Origin: Bordetella genomosp. 8
GTDB lineage: Bacteria > Pseudomonadota > Gammaproteobacteria > Burkholderiales > Burkholderiaceae_B
DNA: 64,000 bases
NCBI RefSeq assembly: GCF_002119685.1
Contig: NZ_CP021108.1
Span: 4,340,001 to 4,404,000 of the forward strand
Reading direction: 5' to 3'
The position numbers and the translations under genes were made by a program. Shown piece by piece: positions 1-8,885 of this stretch. The notes beneath the pieces are model-generated. The model was not told the origin of the DNA. It worked only from the letters and a program-made list of their open reading frames with translations, and did not search any database. The first letter of the stretch is position 1, and the number at the start of each line of letters is the position of its first letter.

Positions 1-407
1 AGCCAGTCCGACAGTATCGGCGTGAAGGACTCCCGCAACGCGATGCGAAAGCCTCCGAGGGCGCTGTCGCAGCGTTCGAACAACCCCGGCAGCAATACCC
101 GGCCCAGGGTCGGCGAGGCACCCACCGTGATGGTGGACTGGCCCATCTGGGCGCGGGCGGTCAGTTGCGTCTTGACCTGCTCGGCCTCGGCCAGGATGCG
201 GCGCGCCGCCTCGCACAGGGCGGCGCCCTCCTGCGTGAGCAGGGCGCCACGGGCGCTACGCCGCAGAAGCGCCACGCCCAGCTCGCTTTCCAGTTCCCGC
301 ACGTGGCGGCTGAGCGCGGGCTGGGCGATGCGGACCAGGGCCGCCGCGGCGGTGAAACTGCCCGTGTCGGCGATGGCGACGAAATAGCGCAAGGCTTTCA
401 GGTTCAT
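1..407 (-). CDS. LysR-family transcriptional regulator, N-terminal part (runs off the window)
   Basis: Reading down from an ATG at 407 gives a LysR start (MNLKALRYFVAIADTGSFT), a winged helix-turn-helix with the typical AQPALSRHVRELE recognition helix at about residues 28-40, and the beginning of the effector domain after residue 90. The 3' part lies beyond base 1, so about 135 of an expected 300 or so residues are visible. It is divergent from the Ldh2-type dehydrogenase starting at 630, the usual arrangement of a LysR regulator and its target. A 19-bp dyad sits in the gap between them. The family is certain; the effector cannot be told from this part. Confidence 0.9.
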   Translation of the reverse strand, partial: MNLKALRYFVAIADTGSFTAAAALVRIAQPALSRHVRELESELGVALLRRSARGALLTQEGAALCEAARRILAEAEQVKTQLTARAQMGQSTITVGASPTLGRVLLPGLFERCDSALGGFRIALRESFTPILSDW

Positions 408-511
408 GCGGGTGTTCGCGGGTGGTCTCGAAAGGGGGCACACGGGCGGGCGCGCCGCCTCGGTAGCGGCCAGGGCAGCGCGCGGCGGCGGACGGAATCC
501 GCTCCCTCAGT

Positions 512-530
512 CTAGAACAGTTTGTTATAG
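512..530. promoter_or_regulatory. Candidate LysR operator (imperfect 19-bp dyad)
   Basis: CTAGAACA at 512-519 and TGTTATAG at 523-530 form an inverted repeat (7 of 8 positions paired) around GTT. The centre lies about 64 bases before the start site predicted from the promoter at 549-578. That is where LysR recognition sites normally sit. Binding is inferred. Confidence 0.45.
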
Positions 531-548
531 CCGGACAGGAAAACGGCA

Positions 549-578
549 TTGGCCGCCCAAGGAAGGCCTACATATACT
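549..578 (+). promoter_or_regulatory. Candidate sigma-70 promoter of the Ldh2-type dehydrogenase
   Basis: TTGGCC at 549-554 and TATACT at 573-578 are separated by 18 bases. Each hexamer is close to consensus (4/6 and 5/6). Transcription would begin near 585, which argues against an in-frame ATG at 549 and for the start at 630. Confidence 0.45.
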
Positions 579-629
579 TCAAGTCCCCAGTTCAAAGTGA
601 TATGGCAGGACCTTGTTCCTGTACTTTCG

Positions 630-1709
630 ATGCCTCAAGAAACCAGCGCCGCCGCGACCGCCACCCGGGTGCCAGCCGCCCAACTCCAGGACTTCATCGC
701 CCGCACCCTCGCCGCCGTGGGCATGCCCGAAGCCGACGCCCGCGTGGTGGGCGGCATCATGGCCGAAGCGGATGCGCGCGGCGCGGATGCCCACGGGATC
801 TTCCGCCTGCCGCCGTACATCAAGCGCATCCGGGCGGGCGGCATGAATATGCGCCCCGACATCCGCGTCGTTAAGGAGCGCGCCGGCTCGGCGCTGCTGG
901 ACGGCGACAACGGCATCGGCCACCTGATCATGAAGAAAGCCGCCGACCTGGCGGTGCAGAAGGCGCGCAACACCGGCGTCGCCTGGGTGGGCGCCCGCAT
1001 GAGCAATCACGCCGGCCCCGCCGGGATCTATGCCCGCATGCCGCTGGAGCATGGAATGGTCGGCATCTATATGGCCGTGGGCAGCGCCAACCATATGCCG
1101 CCCTGGGGCGGCACGGAGATGCTGCTTTCCACCAACCCCATCGCCATCGCGGTGCCCGGCCATACCCGCCCGCCCATCGTGCTGGACATGGCCACGACCA
1201 ATGCGGCATATGGCAAGGTCAAGGCCAAGGCGCAGCGGGGCGAGATGATGCCCGAAGGCTGGATGGTGGGACGCGACGGCAAGCCGCTGCTCGATCCCAA
1301 GCGTTCCAACGAAGGGTTCCTGCTGCCGATCGGCGGCGCCAAGGGCTACGGCCTGGCCATGATGTTCGGCCTGCTGGCCGGCACGCTGAACGGCGCGGCC
1401 TTCGGCAAGGACGTCGTCGATTTCAACCAGGACTACGCTTCGACCACCAATACGGGCCACACCGTGATCGCGCTGGACGTGGAAGCATTCATGCCGCTGC
1501 GCGAATTCGAGGAACAGGTCGACGACATCTGGGCCCAGATGAAATCGTCGCCGATGCTGCCCGGCTGGGACGAGATCCGCCTGCCGGGCGAACAATCGCA
1601 CCGGACCTACGAAGAGCGCATGGCCAACGGCGTGCCCATACACGCCGAACTGCGCGCGGCGCTGGACGCGCTGGCGCAGAGCGTGAACGTGGCGCCGCTG
1701 GGCGCATGA
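630..1709 (+). CDS. Malate/L-lactate/ureidoglycolate dehydrogenase family (Ldh2) oxidoreductase
   Basis: A 359-residue cytosolic NAD(P)-dependent oxidoreductase of the Ldh2/MDH-2 family, which reduces or oxidises 2-oxo/2-hydroxy acids and related substrates with a fold unlike ordinary LDH. Family marks are the ADARGADAHGIFRLPPY region near the N terminus (catalytic His), the SNHAGPAGIYA segment, LSTNPIAIAVPG, LDMATT and LLPIGGAKGYGLAMM towards the C terminus. Length is normal for the family. An in-frame ATG at 549 would add 27 residues unlike the family and would precede the predicted transcription start, so 630 is preferred, although no strong ribosome site precedes it. The divergent LysR gene probably controls it. 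The exact substrate is unknown. Confidence 0.85.
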   Translation: MPQETSAAATATRVPAAQLQDFIARTLAAVGMPEADARVVGGIMAEADARGADAHGIFRLPPYIKRIRAGGMNMRPDIRVVKERAGSALLDGDNGIGHLIMKKAADLAVQKARNTGVAWVGARMSNHAGPAGIYARMPLEHGMVGIYMAVGSANHMPPWGGTEMLLSTNPIAIAVPGHTRPPIVLDMATTNAAYGKVKAKAQRGEMMPEGWMVGRDGKPLLDPKRSNEGFLLPIGGAKGYGLAMMFGLLAGTLNGAAFGKDVVDFNQDYASTTNTGHTVIALDVEAFMPLREFEEQVDDIWAQMKSSPMLPGWDEIRLPGEQSHRTYEERMANGVPIHAELRAALDALAQSVNVAPLGA

Positions 1710-1713
1710 ACAA

Positions 1714-1740
1714 CGGTCCGGGCCACGCAGGCCCGGACCG
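1714..1740 (+). terminator. Strong stem-loop after the Ldh2 gene
   Basis: An 11-bp perfect GC stem (CGGTCCGGGCC / GGCCCGGACCG) with the loop ACGCA begins five bases after the stop codon. There is no T-run, so it may terminate with help from Rho or protect the 3' end. Confidence 0.5.
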
Positions 1741-1841
1741 GACCGCCCCCAGGGGGGGTACGATGAAGCGCGAATGGAGACGTGGGCCGCGACGCCGAAA
1801 GACATCTGATTCAGGCGGTTGACTCAAGCAGGAGGTGACGC

Positions 1842-3005
1842 ATGCAGTTCGCTCGCATCAGCCTTGCCGGCGTATTGGCCGCCGCCGCGATGTTCTGCGC
1901 GGCGATCGCGCTGCCTGCGGCGGCGGAAACCAACGCGGGCCAGATCAGGCCGCGCGCAGACAAACCCTTCGTCGCCACGCCTGTCGCCACCTTTGACGAA
2001 CCCTGGGCGATCGCCTTCCTGCCCGACGGGCGGATGCTGATCACGGAGAAGCCCGGCCGGATGTTCCTGGTCGACGCTCGCGGGCGCAAGACCGCCCTGT
2101 CGGGCGTGCCCAAGGTGGCGTACGGTGGCCAGAACGGCCTGCTGGACGTCGTGCCGGCGCCGGATTACGCGGCCAGCCGCGCCATCTATTTCACCTATCT
2201 CGAACCGGGGCCCGGCGGCAGCGGCCTGGCCCTGGCGCGCGCCGTGCTGGACGAAAGCGGCGGGGCGGCGGCGCTGCGGAATCTGTCGGTGATCTGGCGC
2301 CAGACGCCCAAGGGCTCGGGCGGACAACCCGGGGGCATCATCGCCTTCGCGCCGGACGGCAAGCATCTTTTCCTGACGTCGGGCGACCGCATGCGGCCCG
2401 ATACCGCGCAAGACCCCGAACTGGCCCTGGGCAAAGTGTTGCGGCTGAACCTGGACGGCAGCACGCCGCCCGACAATCCCTGGGCATCGTCGGGCGGCGT
2501 GCGCGCGCAGACATGGACGACCGGCCATCGCAATCCCTACGGGCTGGCCTTCGCGCCGGACGGTCGGCTGTGGATGAACGAGATGGGCCCGATGGGAGGC
2601 GACGAGCTGAACCTGATCGTCGCCGGCCGCAACTACGGCTGGCCCATCGTCTCCAACGGCGACAACTACAACGGCACGCCGATTCCCCGCCATGCGACCC
2701 GGCCGGAATTCGAACCGCCGGTGATCTATTGGACGCCCGTCATCGCCCCGGCCGGGCTGGCGTTCTACGAAGGACCGATGTTTCCCGAATGGCGCGGGTC
2801 GGCGTTCATCGGCGGCCTGCGGGCGCGCGCGCTGGCGCGCATCGTGTTCGACGGCAAGGGCGGCGCGCGCGAAGCGGATCTGTGGGATATGGGCCAACGC
2901 ATACGCGACGTCGCCGTGGCGCCGGACGGCGCGCTCTGGGTGATCGAGGACGGCCCGGAAGGCCGCCTGCTGCGCCTGGTTCCGAAACGGCAAGCGGCGG
3001 GATAA
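1842..3005 (+). CDS. Periplasmic PQQ-dependent sugar dehydrogenase family protein (YliI/Asd type)
   Basis: A 387-residue exported protein. Residues 1-28 are a signal peptide (hydrophobic core GVLAAAAMFCAAIALPAAA, then A-E). The rest is the six-bladed propeller of the glucose/sorbosone dehydrogenase family: FDEPWAIAFLPDG, GQNGLLDVVPAP, WTTGHRNPYGLAF, NEMGPMGGDELN and GRNYGWPIVSNGDNY are all present. Such enzymes oxidise aldose sugars in the periplasm with PQQ. At the position where I expect the catalytic histidine (HxGG before the LxxxxGD strand) this protein reads QPGG, Gln162, so activity is uncertain. A strong AGGAGG precedes the ATG. An HxlR regulator follows. Confidence 0.8.
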   Translation: MQFARISLAGVLAAAAMFCAAIALPAAAETNAGQIRPRADKPFVATPVATFDEPWAIAFLPDGRMLITEKPGRMFLVDARGRKTALSGVPKVAYGGQNGLLDVVPAPDYAASRAIYFTYLEPGPGGSGLALARAVLDESGGAAALRNLSVIWRQTPKGSGGQPGGIIAFAPDGKHLFLTSGDRMRPDTAQDPELALGKVLRLNLDGSTPPDNPWASSGGVRAQTWTTGHRNPYGLAFAPDGRLWMNEMGPMGGDELNLIVAGRNYGWPIVSNGDNYNGTPIPRHATRPEFEPPVIYWTPVIAPAGLAFYEGPMFPEWRGSAFIGGLRARALARIVFDGKGGAREADLWDMGQRIRDVAVAPDGALWVIEDGPEGRLLRLVPKRQAAG

Positions 3006-3084
3006 GCCAGCCAATAAGTCACGCGAAAAGCCTAGCGACAAGTCAAGGGGCAATCCACGCGATGCACACGCAAAGGAGAAATCG

Positions 3085-3438
3085 ATGAAGAGAAAGTCTC
3101 TACATGCCTCGCCCTGCGCGATCGCCAGGACACTGGACTGCATCGGTGACTGGTGGACATTGCTTATCCTGCGCGACGCCTTCAAGGGCATCGGACGGTT
3201 CAACGCCATCCAGAAAAGCCTGGGAATACCGCGCAACATCCTGACCGCGCGGCTGCGCATGCTGGTGGACCGCGGCATCCTGGCGGTCGGACCGGCAACG
3301 GATGGCAGCGTCTACCAGGAATATGTCATGACCGAACGCGGGCAGGATCTGGTGCCCGTGCTGCTGGCCCTGCGAGATTGGGGCGAGCGACACGCCTGTG
3401 CGCGGGACGACGCGACGGCGATGGATGCGGTGACGTGA
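3085..3438 (+). CDS. HxlR-family transcriptional regulator
   Basis: A 117-residue winged-helix regulator with the HxlR hallmarks: an N-terminal cysteine (SPCAIARTLDCIGDWWTLLILRD), then FNAIQKSLGIPRNILTARLRMLVDRGIL and the wing VYQEYVMTERG. Members act as dimeric repressors or activators; some sense electrophiles or disulphide stress through the N-terminal Cys, here Cys11. AAAGGAG lies seven bases before the ATG. It follows the sugar dehydrogenase by 79 bases on the same strand and may share its transcript. Targets cannot be read from the sequence. Confidence 0.88.
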   Translation: MKRKSLHASPCAIARTLDCIGDWWTLLILRDAFKGIGRFNAIQKSLGIPRNILTARLRMLVDRGILAVGPATDGSVYQEYVMTERGQDLVPVLLALRDWGERHACARDDATAMDAVT

Positions 3439-3507
3439 ACCGGCGCGGTCCCACCGCGCACGCATCCCCAGGTATGGCGCTTGCGCGCCGGCTCGGTTTT
3501 TGACTCT

Positions 3508-3527
3508 GGCGCCGGCATTGCGGCGCC
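3508..3527 (+). promoter_or_regulatory. GGCGCCG stem-loop before the mechanosensitive channel
   Basis: GGCGCCG at 3508-3514 and CGGCGCC at 3521-3527 form a 7-bp perfect stem with a six-base loop, ending 12 bases before the channel start codon. TTTTT lies just upstream at 3497-3501. It could be leftover terminator structure from the HxlR gene or a leader hairpin limiting channel translation. Confidence 0.3.
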
Positions 3528-3539
3528 CGCCTCCCCGGT

Positions 3540-6335
3540 ATGCGCATGAGCGAACTCTTCAAGGCAGGCCTGGTCTGCGCCTTTTTTTCCCTGTTCATCA
3601 ATAGCGCCGCCGTCGCGCAGACCGCCGTCCCGGCAGCGTCGCACGATGCGCAGACCGTCAAAGCTGTGAACGCGGCGGCCGCTCGGCAAGGCATTACGCC
3701 GGACGATGCCCGGCGCACCATCGATATCCTGCGCGACGACGTGCGGCGTTCCGAGCTGATCAAGGTGCTGAACACCATAGCCGTCGCCGCCCCGACCGTA
3801 TCGGGATCGGCGCCCGCGCCGGGCGCCGGCGGCACGACGGCGGCACCCGCGGCTTCCTCGGCGACCTCGGCATCTCCGGCCTCCAGGACACCCGATGCGG
3901 CGGCCGCCCCCGCGGGCAGCCCGCCGCCGACCGAGGAGAAGGCCGACACCATCGTGCCGCTGCAAAGCGACGGACTGACGGCACGCATGCTGCGCAGCCT
4001 GGATACCTGGATGGACGGCTTCGCCACGCAGATGAGCGAGGCCGCGGACGCCCTGAAGGAAGTCCCCCTGCTGATTGCGAATTCGCGTGCCTTGACCACC
4101 GACGCCGGCCAGCGGCTGCTGGGCTTGCTCGCGATGGCCCTGCTCGCGGCCTTCGCGGTGGGGCTGCTGCTGGAATGGGGATTGCACTGGGCCCTGCGCC
4201 GCCCCCGGAAGGCCTTGCAGCAACATGCTGACCGGTTCGCCGAACGGCACACCGAACGGTACACCGAACGGTTAGCCCATCGGCTCGCGATGCGCGACGC
4301 CGCCGCGGCACGCGCACGCCCCCCACAAGAGCAAAGGGCAGACACGGCACTGGCGGACACGCCGCCCGATGCGGCCCAGGCCGGGCTGGCGCCGCCATCC
4401 GACGACGTGGCCATCATCCAGACGCATCGCGACGGCGTGGACCATGTGGAAACCGTGCGGGTGGGCAAGCAGAACGCCGCCGGCGCCACCCCGCCCGCCG
4501 CCACGCACGGCGACGCAACCCCGCCGACGGCCCAGGAACCGCGCGACACCTCGTGGGAACAGCAATCCCACCATCACTGGCGCACCCTGAGCAACCTGCC
4601 TTATGCCATCGGCGCCTTGATACTGGAAATCCTGCCGATTGCGCTGTTCTTCATCGGCGCCAGCCTGACCCTGCGCTACATGACCGTGGACCATCTACGG
4701 GTGCGCGAAGCGATCACCGGATTCATCCAGGCCTACGTGGCGCTGCGCCTGACCATGGCGGTGGTACGGCTGCTGGTATCGCCGGCCGGACAGGGATTGC
4801 GGCTGCTGAACGTGAGCCCCGCAACGGCCCACCTGCTGTTGATCTCGGTGCGCTGGATCGCCGGCCTGGCGCTGTTCGGCGTGGCCATCGCGGACACCAT
4901 CCCTCTGCTGGGCACCACGCCGGCACTGCGCATGGCGTTTCTCAAGGCGGTGTCGCTGATCGTCCACCTGAGCGCCGTCGTCTTGATCCTGAAACTGCGC
5001 CGTCCGATAAGGGACGCCTTGCGTGCGGATCCGCATGCCACCGGTCCGCTGGCGGTCGCGCGCAACTGGCTGGCCGACGCCTGGGCGGTCATCGCCATCG
5101 TGGTGGTCATGGGCGTCTGGGTGATCTGGGCCATGGGCGTGCAGGACGGCTTTCCCAAGCTGATCCATTTCATCCTGATGTCGGCCGTGGTGCTGGTGGC
5201 CGCGCGCCTGCTGGCCATCCTGATCCTGGGCAGCCTGGGCCGACTTTTCTCAGCCGGCGGCCAAGGCGACCGCGGCGGCGACGGCACGCAAAACGGCGGC
5301 GTCACGCGCCTGACGGAACGCTACTATCCGTGGACGCGGGGCCTGGTGTCGGTAGTCCTGATCCTGTGCACGATCGTCGCCCTGTTCGAGGCCTGGGGAC
5401 TGGACGCGCTGAGCTGGTTCGCCAGCGGAACGCTGGGACGCAGCCTGGCGTCGGCGGCGTCGACCATCGTGGTCGCCATCATCATCGCCATCCTGATCTG
5501 GGAGGCCGCGCAGTACGCGGTGGAACGCCGCCTGGCCCGCTGGACGCAGCGCGGCGACGCCGTGCGCGCCGCGCGGCTGCGCACCCTGCTGCCCATGCTG
5601 CGCACGGCGCTGTTCGTCGTCGTGGCCTTGGTCGTGGGGCTGACCGCGTTGAACCAGATCGGCATCAACACGACGCCGCTGCTGGCGGGCGCCAGCATCA
5701 TCGGCGTGGCGGTGGGTTTCGGCTCGCAAAAGCTGGTGCAGGATTTCATCACCGGCATATTCCTGCTGATGGAAAACGCCATGCGCGTGGGCGACTGGGT
5801 CACCGTCGCGGGCGTGTCGGGCAGCGTCGAATACCTGTCGATACGCACGGTGCGCCTGCGCGGCGGCGACGGAGCCCTGTATATCGTGCCCTTCAGCTCG
5901 GTATCGACCGTCAGCAATACCAACCGCGGCATCGGCAACGCCGCGGTGCGCATCAGCGTCGCCTACGACACCGATATCGATACGGTGGTGAACGAACTGA
6001 AACAGATCGGCGCTTCGCTGCGCGAGGACGCCAATTTCAAGGACCAGATCCTGAACGACATCGAGGTCTGGGGCGTGGACTCGGTGGATGGCTCGATGGT
6101 GACCCTGGCCGGGCAGATGCGCTGCACCGACAAGGGCCGCTGGGGTGTGCAGCGGGAAATCAACCGGCGCATCCTGGAGCGCTTCCGGGAATTGGGCATC
6201 GAGATCGCCAACCCGCGCGCCAGCCTGCTGCTGCCCGCCGATGCCTCGCCCCTGGCCGCGCCGACCGGCGCGCAAGCCCAACCCGCGCAAGAGGCGCCCG
6301 GCAGGGCGACGGCGCCGGCCAGGCCGGCAGGCTGA
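3540..6335 (+). CDS. Large MscS-family mechanosensitive ion channel (YbiO/MscM type)
   Basis: A 931-residue inner-membrane channel that opens under membrane tension during osmotic downshock. It has a signal peptide (about 1-25), a periplasmic Ala/Pro-rich stretch, a first membrane helix near residues 195-215, a charged low-complexity cytoplasmic loop (about 220-340), then roughly ten further hydrophobic helices. The conserved MscS pore and beta domain lie at about 700-890 (AGASIIGVAVGFGSQKLVQDFITG). The tail is Ala/Pro-rich. The order matches E. coli YbiO but the loop makes it longer. No clear ribosome site precedes 3540; the ATG at 3546 is equally possible. A 12-bp repeat lies in the loop. 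Confidence 0.88.
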   Translation: MRMSELFKAGLVCAFFSLFINSAAVAQTAVPAASHDAQTVKAVNAAAARQGITPDDARRTIDILRDDVRRSELIKVLNTIAVAAPTVSGSAPAPGAGGTTAAPAASSATSASPASRTPDAAAAPAGSPPPTEEKADTIVPLQSDGLTARMLRSLDTWMDGFATQMSEAADALKEVPLLIANSRALTTDAGQRLLGLLAMALLAAFAVGLLLEWGLHWALRRPRKALQQHADRFAERHTERYTERLAHRLAMRDAAAARARPPQEQRADTALADTPPDAAQAGLAPPSDDVAIIQTHRDGVDHVETVRVGKQNAAGATPPAATHGDATPPTAQEPRDTSWEQQSHHHWRTLSNLPYAIGALILEILPIALFFIGASLTLRYMTVDHLRVREAITGFIQAYVALRLTMAVVRLLVSPAGQGLRLLNVSPATAHLLLISVRWIAGLALFGVAIADTIPLLGTTPALRMAFLKAVSLIVHLSAVVLILKLRRPIRDALRADPHATGPLAVARNWLADAWAVIAIVVVMGVWVIWAMGVQDGFPKLIHFILMSAVVLVAARLLAILILGSLGRLFSAGGQGDRGGDGTQNGGVTRLTERYYPWTRGLVSVVLILCTIVALFEAWGLDALSWFASGTLGRSLASAASTIVVAIIIAILIWEAAQYAVERRLARWTQRGDAVRAARLRTLLPMLRTALFVVVALVVGLTALNQIGINTTPLLAGASIIGVAVGFGSQKLVQDFITGIFLLMENAMRVGDWVTVAGVSGSVEYLSIRTVRLRGGDGALYIVPFSSVSTVSNTNRGIGNAAVRISVAYDTDIDTVVNELKQIGASLREDANFKDQILNDIEVWGVDSVDGSMVTLAGQMRCTDKGRWGVQREINRRILERFRELGIEIANPRASLLLPADASPLAAPTGAQAQPAQEAPGRATAPARPAG
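4240..4275 (+). repeat. Three imperfect 12-bp tandem repeats inside the MscS gene
   Basis: Three units beginning CCGAACGG (4240-4251, 4252-4263, 4264-4275) follow each other in frame and encode an AERHTERYTERLA-type charged helix in the cytoplasmic loop. Unit length is a multiple of three, so copy changes would keep the frame. Confidence 0.7.
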
Positions 6336-6365
6336 AGACCTGATGTCGGGCCAGCGCGGACCCGC

Positions 6366-6989
6366 TTATTCCGGCATCGCCCGCGCGGCGGCGCGATCGC
6401 CAGGGTCGTCGCTGGCCGCCAGGCCGGCCGCGACGCCGGCGCGGTCTTCCGGAACCCGGTTCTGGCTCATCTTGCGCTTGGCGTCGATACGGGTAATAGG
6501 CAGGCGCACGCCGACGATCCCTCGCAGCATGGCGGCGATGTAATCCGCCGGCGCATCCGACACCGCCCAGGGCGTTTCACGATTTGATTCGTGATGTTCC
6601 GTCAGGCCGGAAACCACACGCAGCAGGCGCTCCGCGTCGTCGAAGAATTCCACCGGGCCGTACGCGTGCACGGCGATGTAGTTCCAGGTGGGCACGACCT
6701 TGCCGTCGCGCTGCTTGCTGGCATACCACGAGGGGGTGACGTAGGCGTCCGGCCCCATGAAGATGGCCAATGCTTCGCCGGCCACGGGCGTGCGCCAGTG
6801 CGGATTGGCGCGTGCCACATGGCCGTACAGCACACCCTGCTCGCCTTCGCCCGCCGCCAGCAGCATGGGCAGCGGCGTCGCCATCAGGCCGTCCGGGCCG
6901 CCCGTCACCAGTTGGACCAGACGCGCTTCCTGCATGACGCGATGGATGGCGGGCAGGTCTTCTTCGCGAAAGGCGGGCGGTACATACAT
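6366..6989 (-). CDS. paiB: PaiB-family FMN-binding negative transcriptional regulator
   Basis: A 207-residue protein of the PaiB family (split-barrel flavin-binding fold), named for the Bacillus protein that represses sporulation and protease genes. It opens MYVPPAFREEDLPAIHRVM as the family does, followed by LVTGGPDGLMATPLPMLL, GHVARANPHWR, YVTPSWYASK and the KVVPTWNYIAVHAYG motif. Later come the helical HHESNRETPWAVSDAP segment and GVRLPITRIDAKRKMSQNR. GGGAG lies upstream of the ATG. It is convergent with the mechanosensitive channel, 30 bases apart. The family is clear; the role here may be pyridoxamine-oxidase-like rather than DNA binding. Confidence 0.88.
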   Translation of the reverse strand: MYVPPAFREEDLPAIHRVMQEARLVQLVTGGPDGLMATPLPMLLAAGEGEQGVLYGHVARANPHWRTPVAGEALAIFMGPDAYVTPSWYASKQRDGKVVPTWNYIAVHAYGPVEFFDDAERLLRVVSGLTEHHESNRETPWAVSDAPADYIAAMLRGIVGVRLPITRIDAKRKMSQNRVPEDRAGVAAGLAASDDPGDRAAARAMPE

Positions 6990-7090
6990 GGCGGTCTCCC
7001 GTGGAATGCGCCATTATGCATCCGCCCGCCCTGGCGCCACGCATGACGGCGCCTCAGGACAAGCGCTTGCGACAACCCTTGCGACTACCC

Positions 7091-8611
7091 TTACGACAGC
7101 CGGGTCGTGATGGCCTTGGTTTCCAGGTAGTTGTTCAACACCGCCTGGCCCATTTCCCGACCCCAGCCGGACTGCTTGTAGCCGCCGAACGGCAAGGCGG
7201 CGTCGAACACGTGGTAGCAGTTGATCCATACCGTACCGGCGCGCAAGCGGTTGGCGATGCTCATGGCGCGGCCTTCGCTACCCGACCAGACGCCGGCGGC
7301 CAGGCCGTAGACCGTGTTATTGGCCTGCGCGATCAAGGCATCGTCGACTTCGTCGAAGGGCGTCGCCACCAGCACCGGGCCGAAGATCTCTTCCTGCACG
7401 ACCTTCATGTCCGGCTTCGTGTCCACCAGGATGGTCGGCTCGACGAAGTATCCGCCGCCGCCCAGCCCCTTGCCGCCGCAAACCGCACGCGCGCCCTGGG
7501 TCTTGCCCGACTCCAGATAGCCCGTCACGCGCTCGTACTGCACCTGCGACACCAGCGGCCCCATCTGGGTGCTTTCGAGCAGGCCGTGGCCCAGCGTGAT
7601 CTTGCCGGCCTGTTCGGCGATGCCCTCCACCACCTTGTCGAAGATATTGCGCTGTACGTACAGTCGCGAGCCGGCATTGCAGCATTGCCCATGGTTGAAG
7701 AAGATGGCAGCGGCCGCGCCGGGAATGGCGATGTCCAGGTCCGCGTCGCCCAGCACGATATTGGGCGACTTGCCGCCCAGCTCCAGGCTGACTTTCTTCA
7801 GGTCCCGCGAAGCGGCCTGCACGATCAGCTTGCCCACTTCCGTGGACCCGGTGAATGCCACCTTGTCGACGCCGGGGTGGGCCGCCAGCGCGGCGCCCGC
7901 GGTCTCGCCGAACCCGGCGACGATATTGACGACGCCCGGCGGCAATTCCGCTTCCATCAGCAGCTCGCCCAGGCGCAGCGCGGAAAGCGGCGTTTCTTCC
8001 GCGATCTTCAGCACCACGGTGCAACCCGTGGCCAGGGCTGGCGCCAGCTTCCACGCCGCCATCAGCAGCGGAAAGTTCCAGGGGATGATCTGCCCGACCA
8101 CGCCGATGGGCTCCGGACGCGTCATCGATACGAATTCCATGCCGGGAGCCGCCAGGGCGGAAATGGGTATGGTCTTGCCTTCTATCTTGGTCGCCCAGCC
8201 GGACATGTAGTGGAACATGTCGGCCGACAGCACGACGTCGGCGACGCGGGCGACCGACCTGGGCTTGCCGTTGTCGATGGCTTCGAGTTCCGCCAGTTCG
8301 TCGGCATGCTGCAGGATCAGGTCGCCGATGCGATGGATCATCCGGCCACGCGCCGACGCCGTCATGCGCGACCACGGACCGCTTTCGAAAGCGCGGCGCG
8401 CGGCCCGCACCGCCGCGTCGACGTCCGCCTTGTCGCCTTCGGCGACCCGGGCGATGACCTCGCCGGTGGCCGGATCATGCACCTGGAAGGTCTTGCCGGA
8501 ATCGGCCTGCACCCATTTCCCGTCGATCAGCATGGGCCGAGGCTGCGACAGCCACTTCTCCAGGTCCGGAGATAGGGCGGGACGGGTCTTCAAGTCTGCT
8601 GGACTGTTCAT
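7091..8611 (-). CDS. NAD(P)-dependent aldehyde dehydrogenase (phenylacetaldehyde/betaine-aldehyde type)
   Basis: A 506-residue class-1/2 aldehyde dehydrogenase oxidising an aldehyde to its acid in the cytosol. Visible motifs are VGQIIPWNFPLLMAAWK (cofactor entry), KIAEETPLSAL, FTGSTEVGKLI, the catalytic Glu in LELGGKSPNIV, the nucleophile in HGQCCNAGSR (about residue 309), and EEIFGPVLVATPF. Overall wording resembles phenylacetaldehyde dehydrogenase (FeaB) and related enzymes, but no pathway partner is adjacent, so the substrate is open. GGAGACCATC precedes the ATG. The 274-base gap upstream (8612-8885) holds no gene I can support and must carry its promoter. Confidence 0.9.
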   Translation of the reverse strand: MNSPADLKTRPALSPDLEKWLSQPRPMLIDGKWVQADSGKTFQVHDPATGEVIARVAEGDKADVDAAVRAARRAFESGPWSRMTASARGRMIHRIGDLILQHADELAELEAIDNGKPRSVARVADVVLSADMFHYMSGWATKIEGKTIPISALAAPGMEFVSMTRPEPIGVVGQIIPWNFPLLMAAWKLAPALATGCTVVLKIAEETPLSALRLGELLMEAELPPGVVNIVAGFGETAGAALAAHPGVDKVAFTGSTEVGKLIVQAASRDLKKVSLELGGKSPNIVLGDADLDIAIPGAAAAIFFNHGQCCNAGSRLYVQRNIFDKVVEGIAEQAGKITLGHGLLESTQMGPLVSQVQYERVTGYLESGKTQGARAVCGGKGLGGGGYFVEPTILVDTKPDMKVVQEEIFGPVLVATPFDEVDDALIAQANNTVYGLAAGVWSGSEGRAMSIANRLRAGTVWINCYHVFDAALPFGGYKQSGWGREMGQAVLNNYLETKAITTRLS

Positions 8612-8841
8612 GATGGTCTCCTGGATGGGATCCCGGCGGGACCCCGCTGCGCGAATGCTGCGCGGGCCCGTACCGGCGTGGCGGTCGGGCCTCTCGTCTC
8701 TTATGCATCACGGGTATAACGCCCGGAAGGGCATGCGCACAATCCCGCCCCCTTTATGCACCCAGGAGGCGACGGACTCATCAAAACGGGACGACGGATG
8801 CGTGGGGAGGCATTCCCGGAGGCACCAAGCCCATGCGAACA

Positions 8842-8857
8842 GGCCCGGAAGCGGGCC
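8842..8857 (-). terminator. Weak GC stem-loop after the receiver protein gene
   Basis: GGCCCG (8842-8847) and CGGGCC (8852-8857) pair around a GAAG tetraloop, about 30 bases past the stop codon of the minus-strand receiver gene. There is no T-run. Confidence 0.3.
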
Positions 8858-8885
8858 GCCGCGCACCACCTTCGGGCATGGCGCC

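Noticed and set aside
7001..8575. A 524-codon plus-strand frame opposite the aldehyde dehydrogenase
   Set aside because: Antisense shadow; the minus strand has all aldehyde dehydrogenase motifs.
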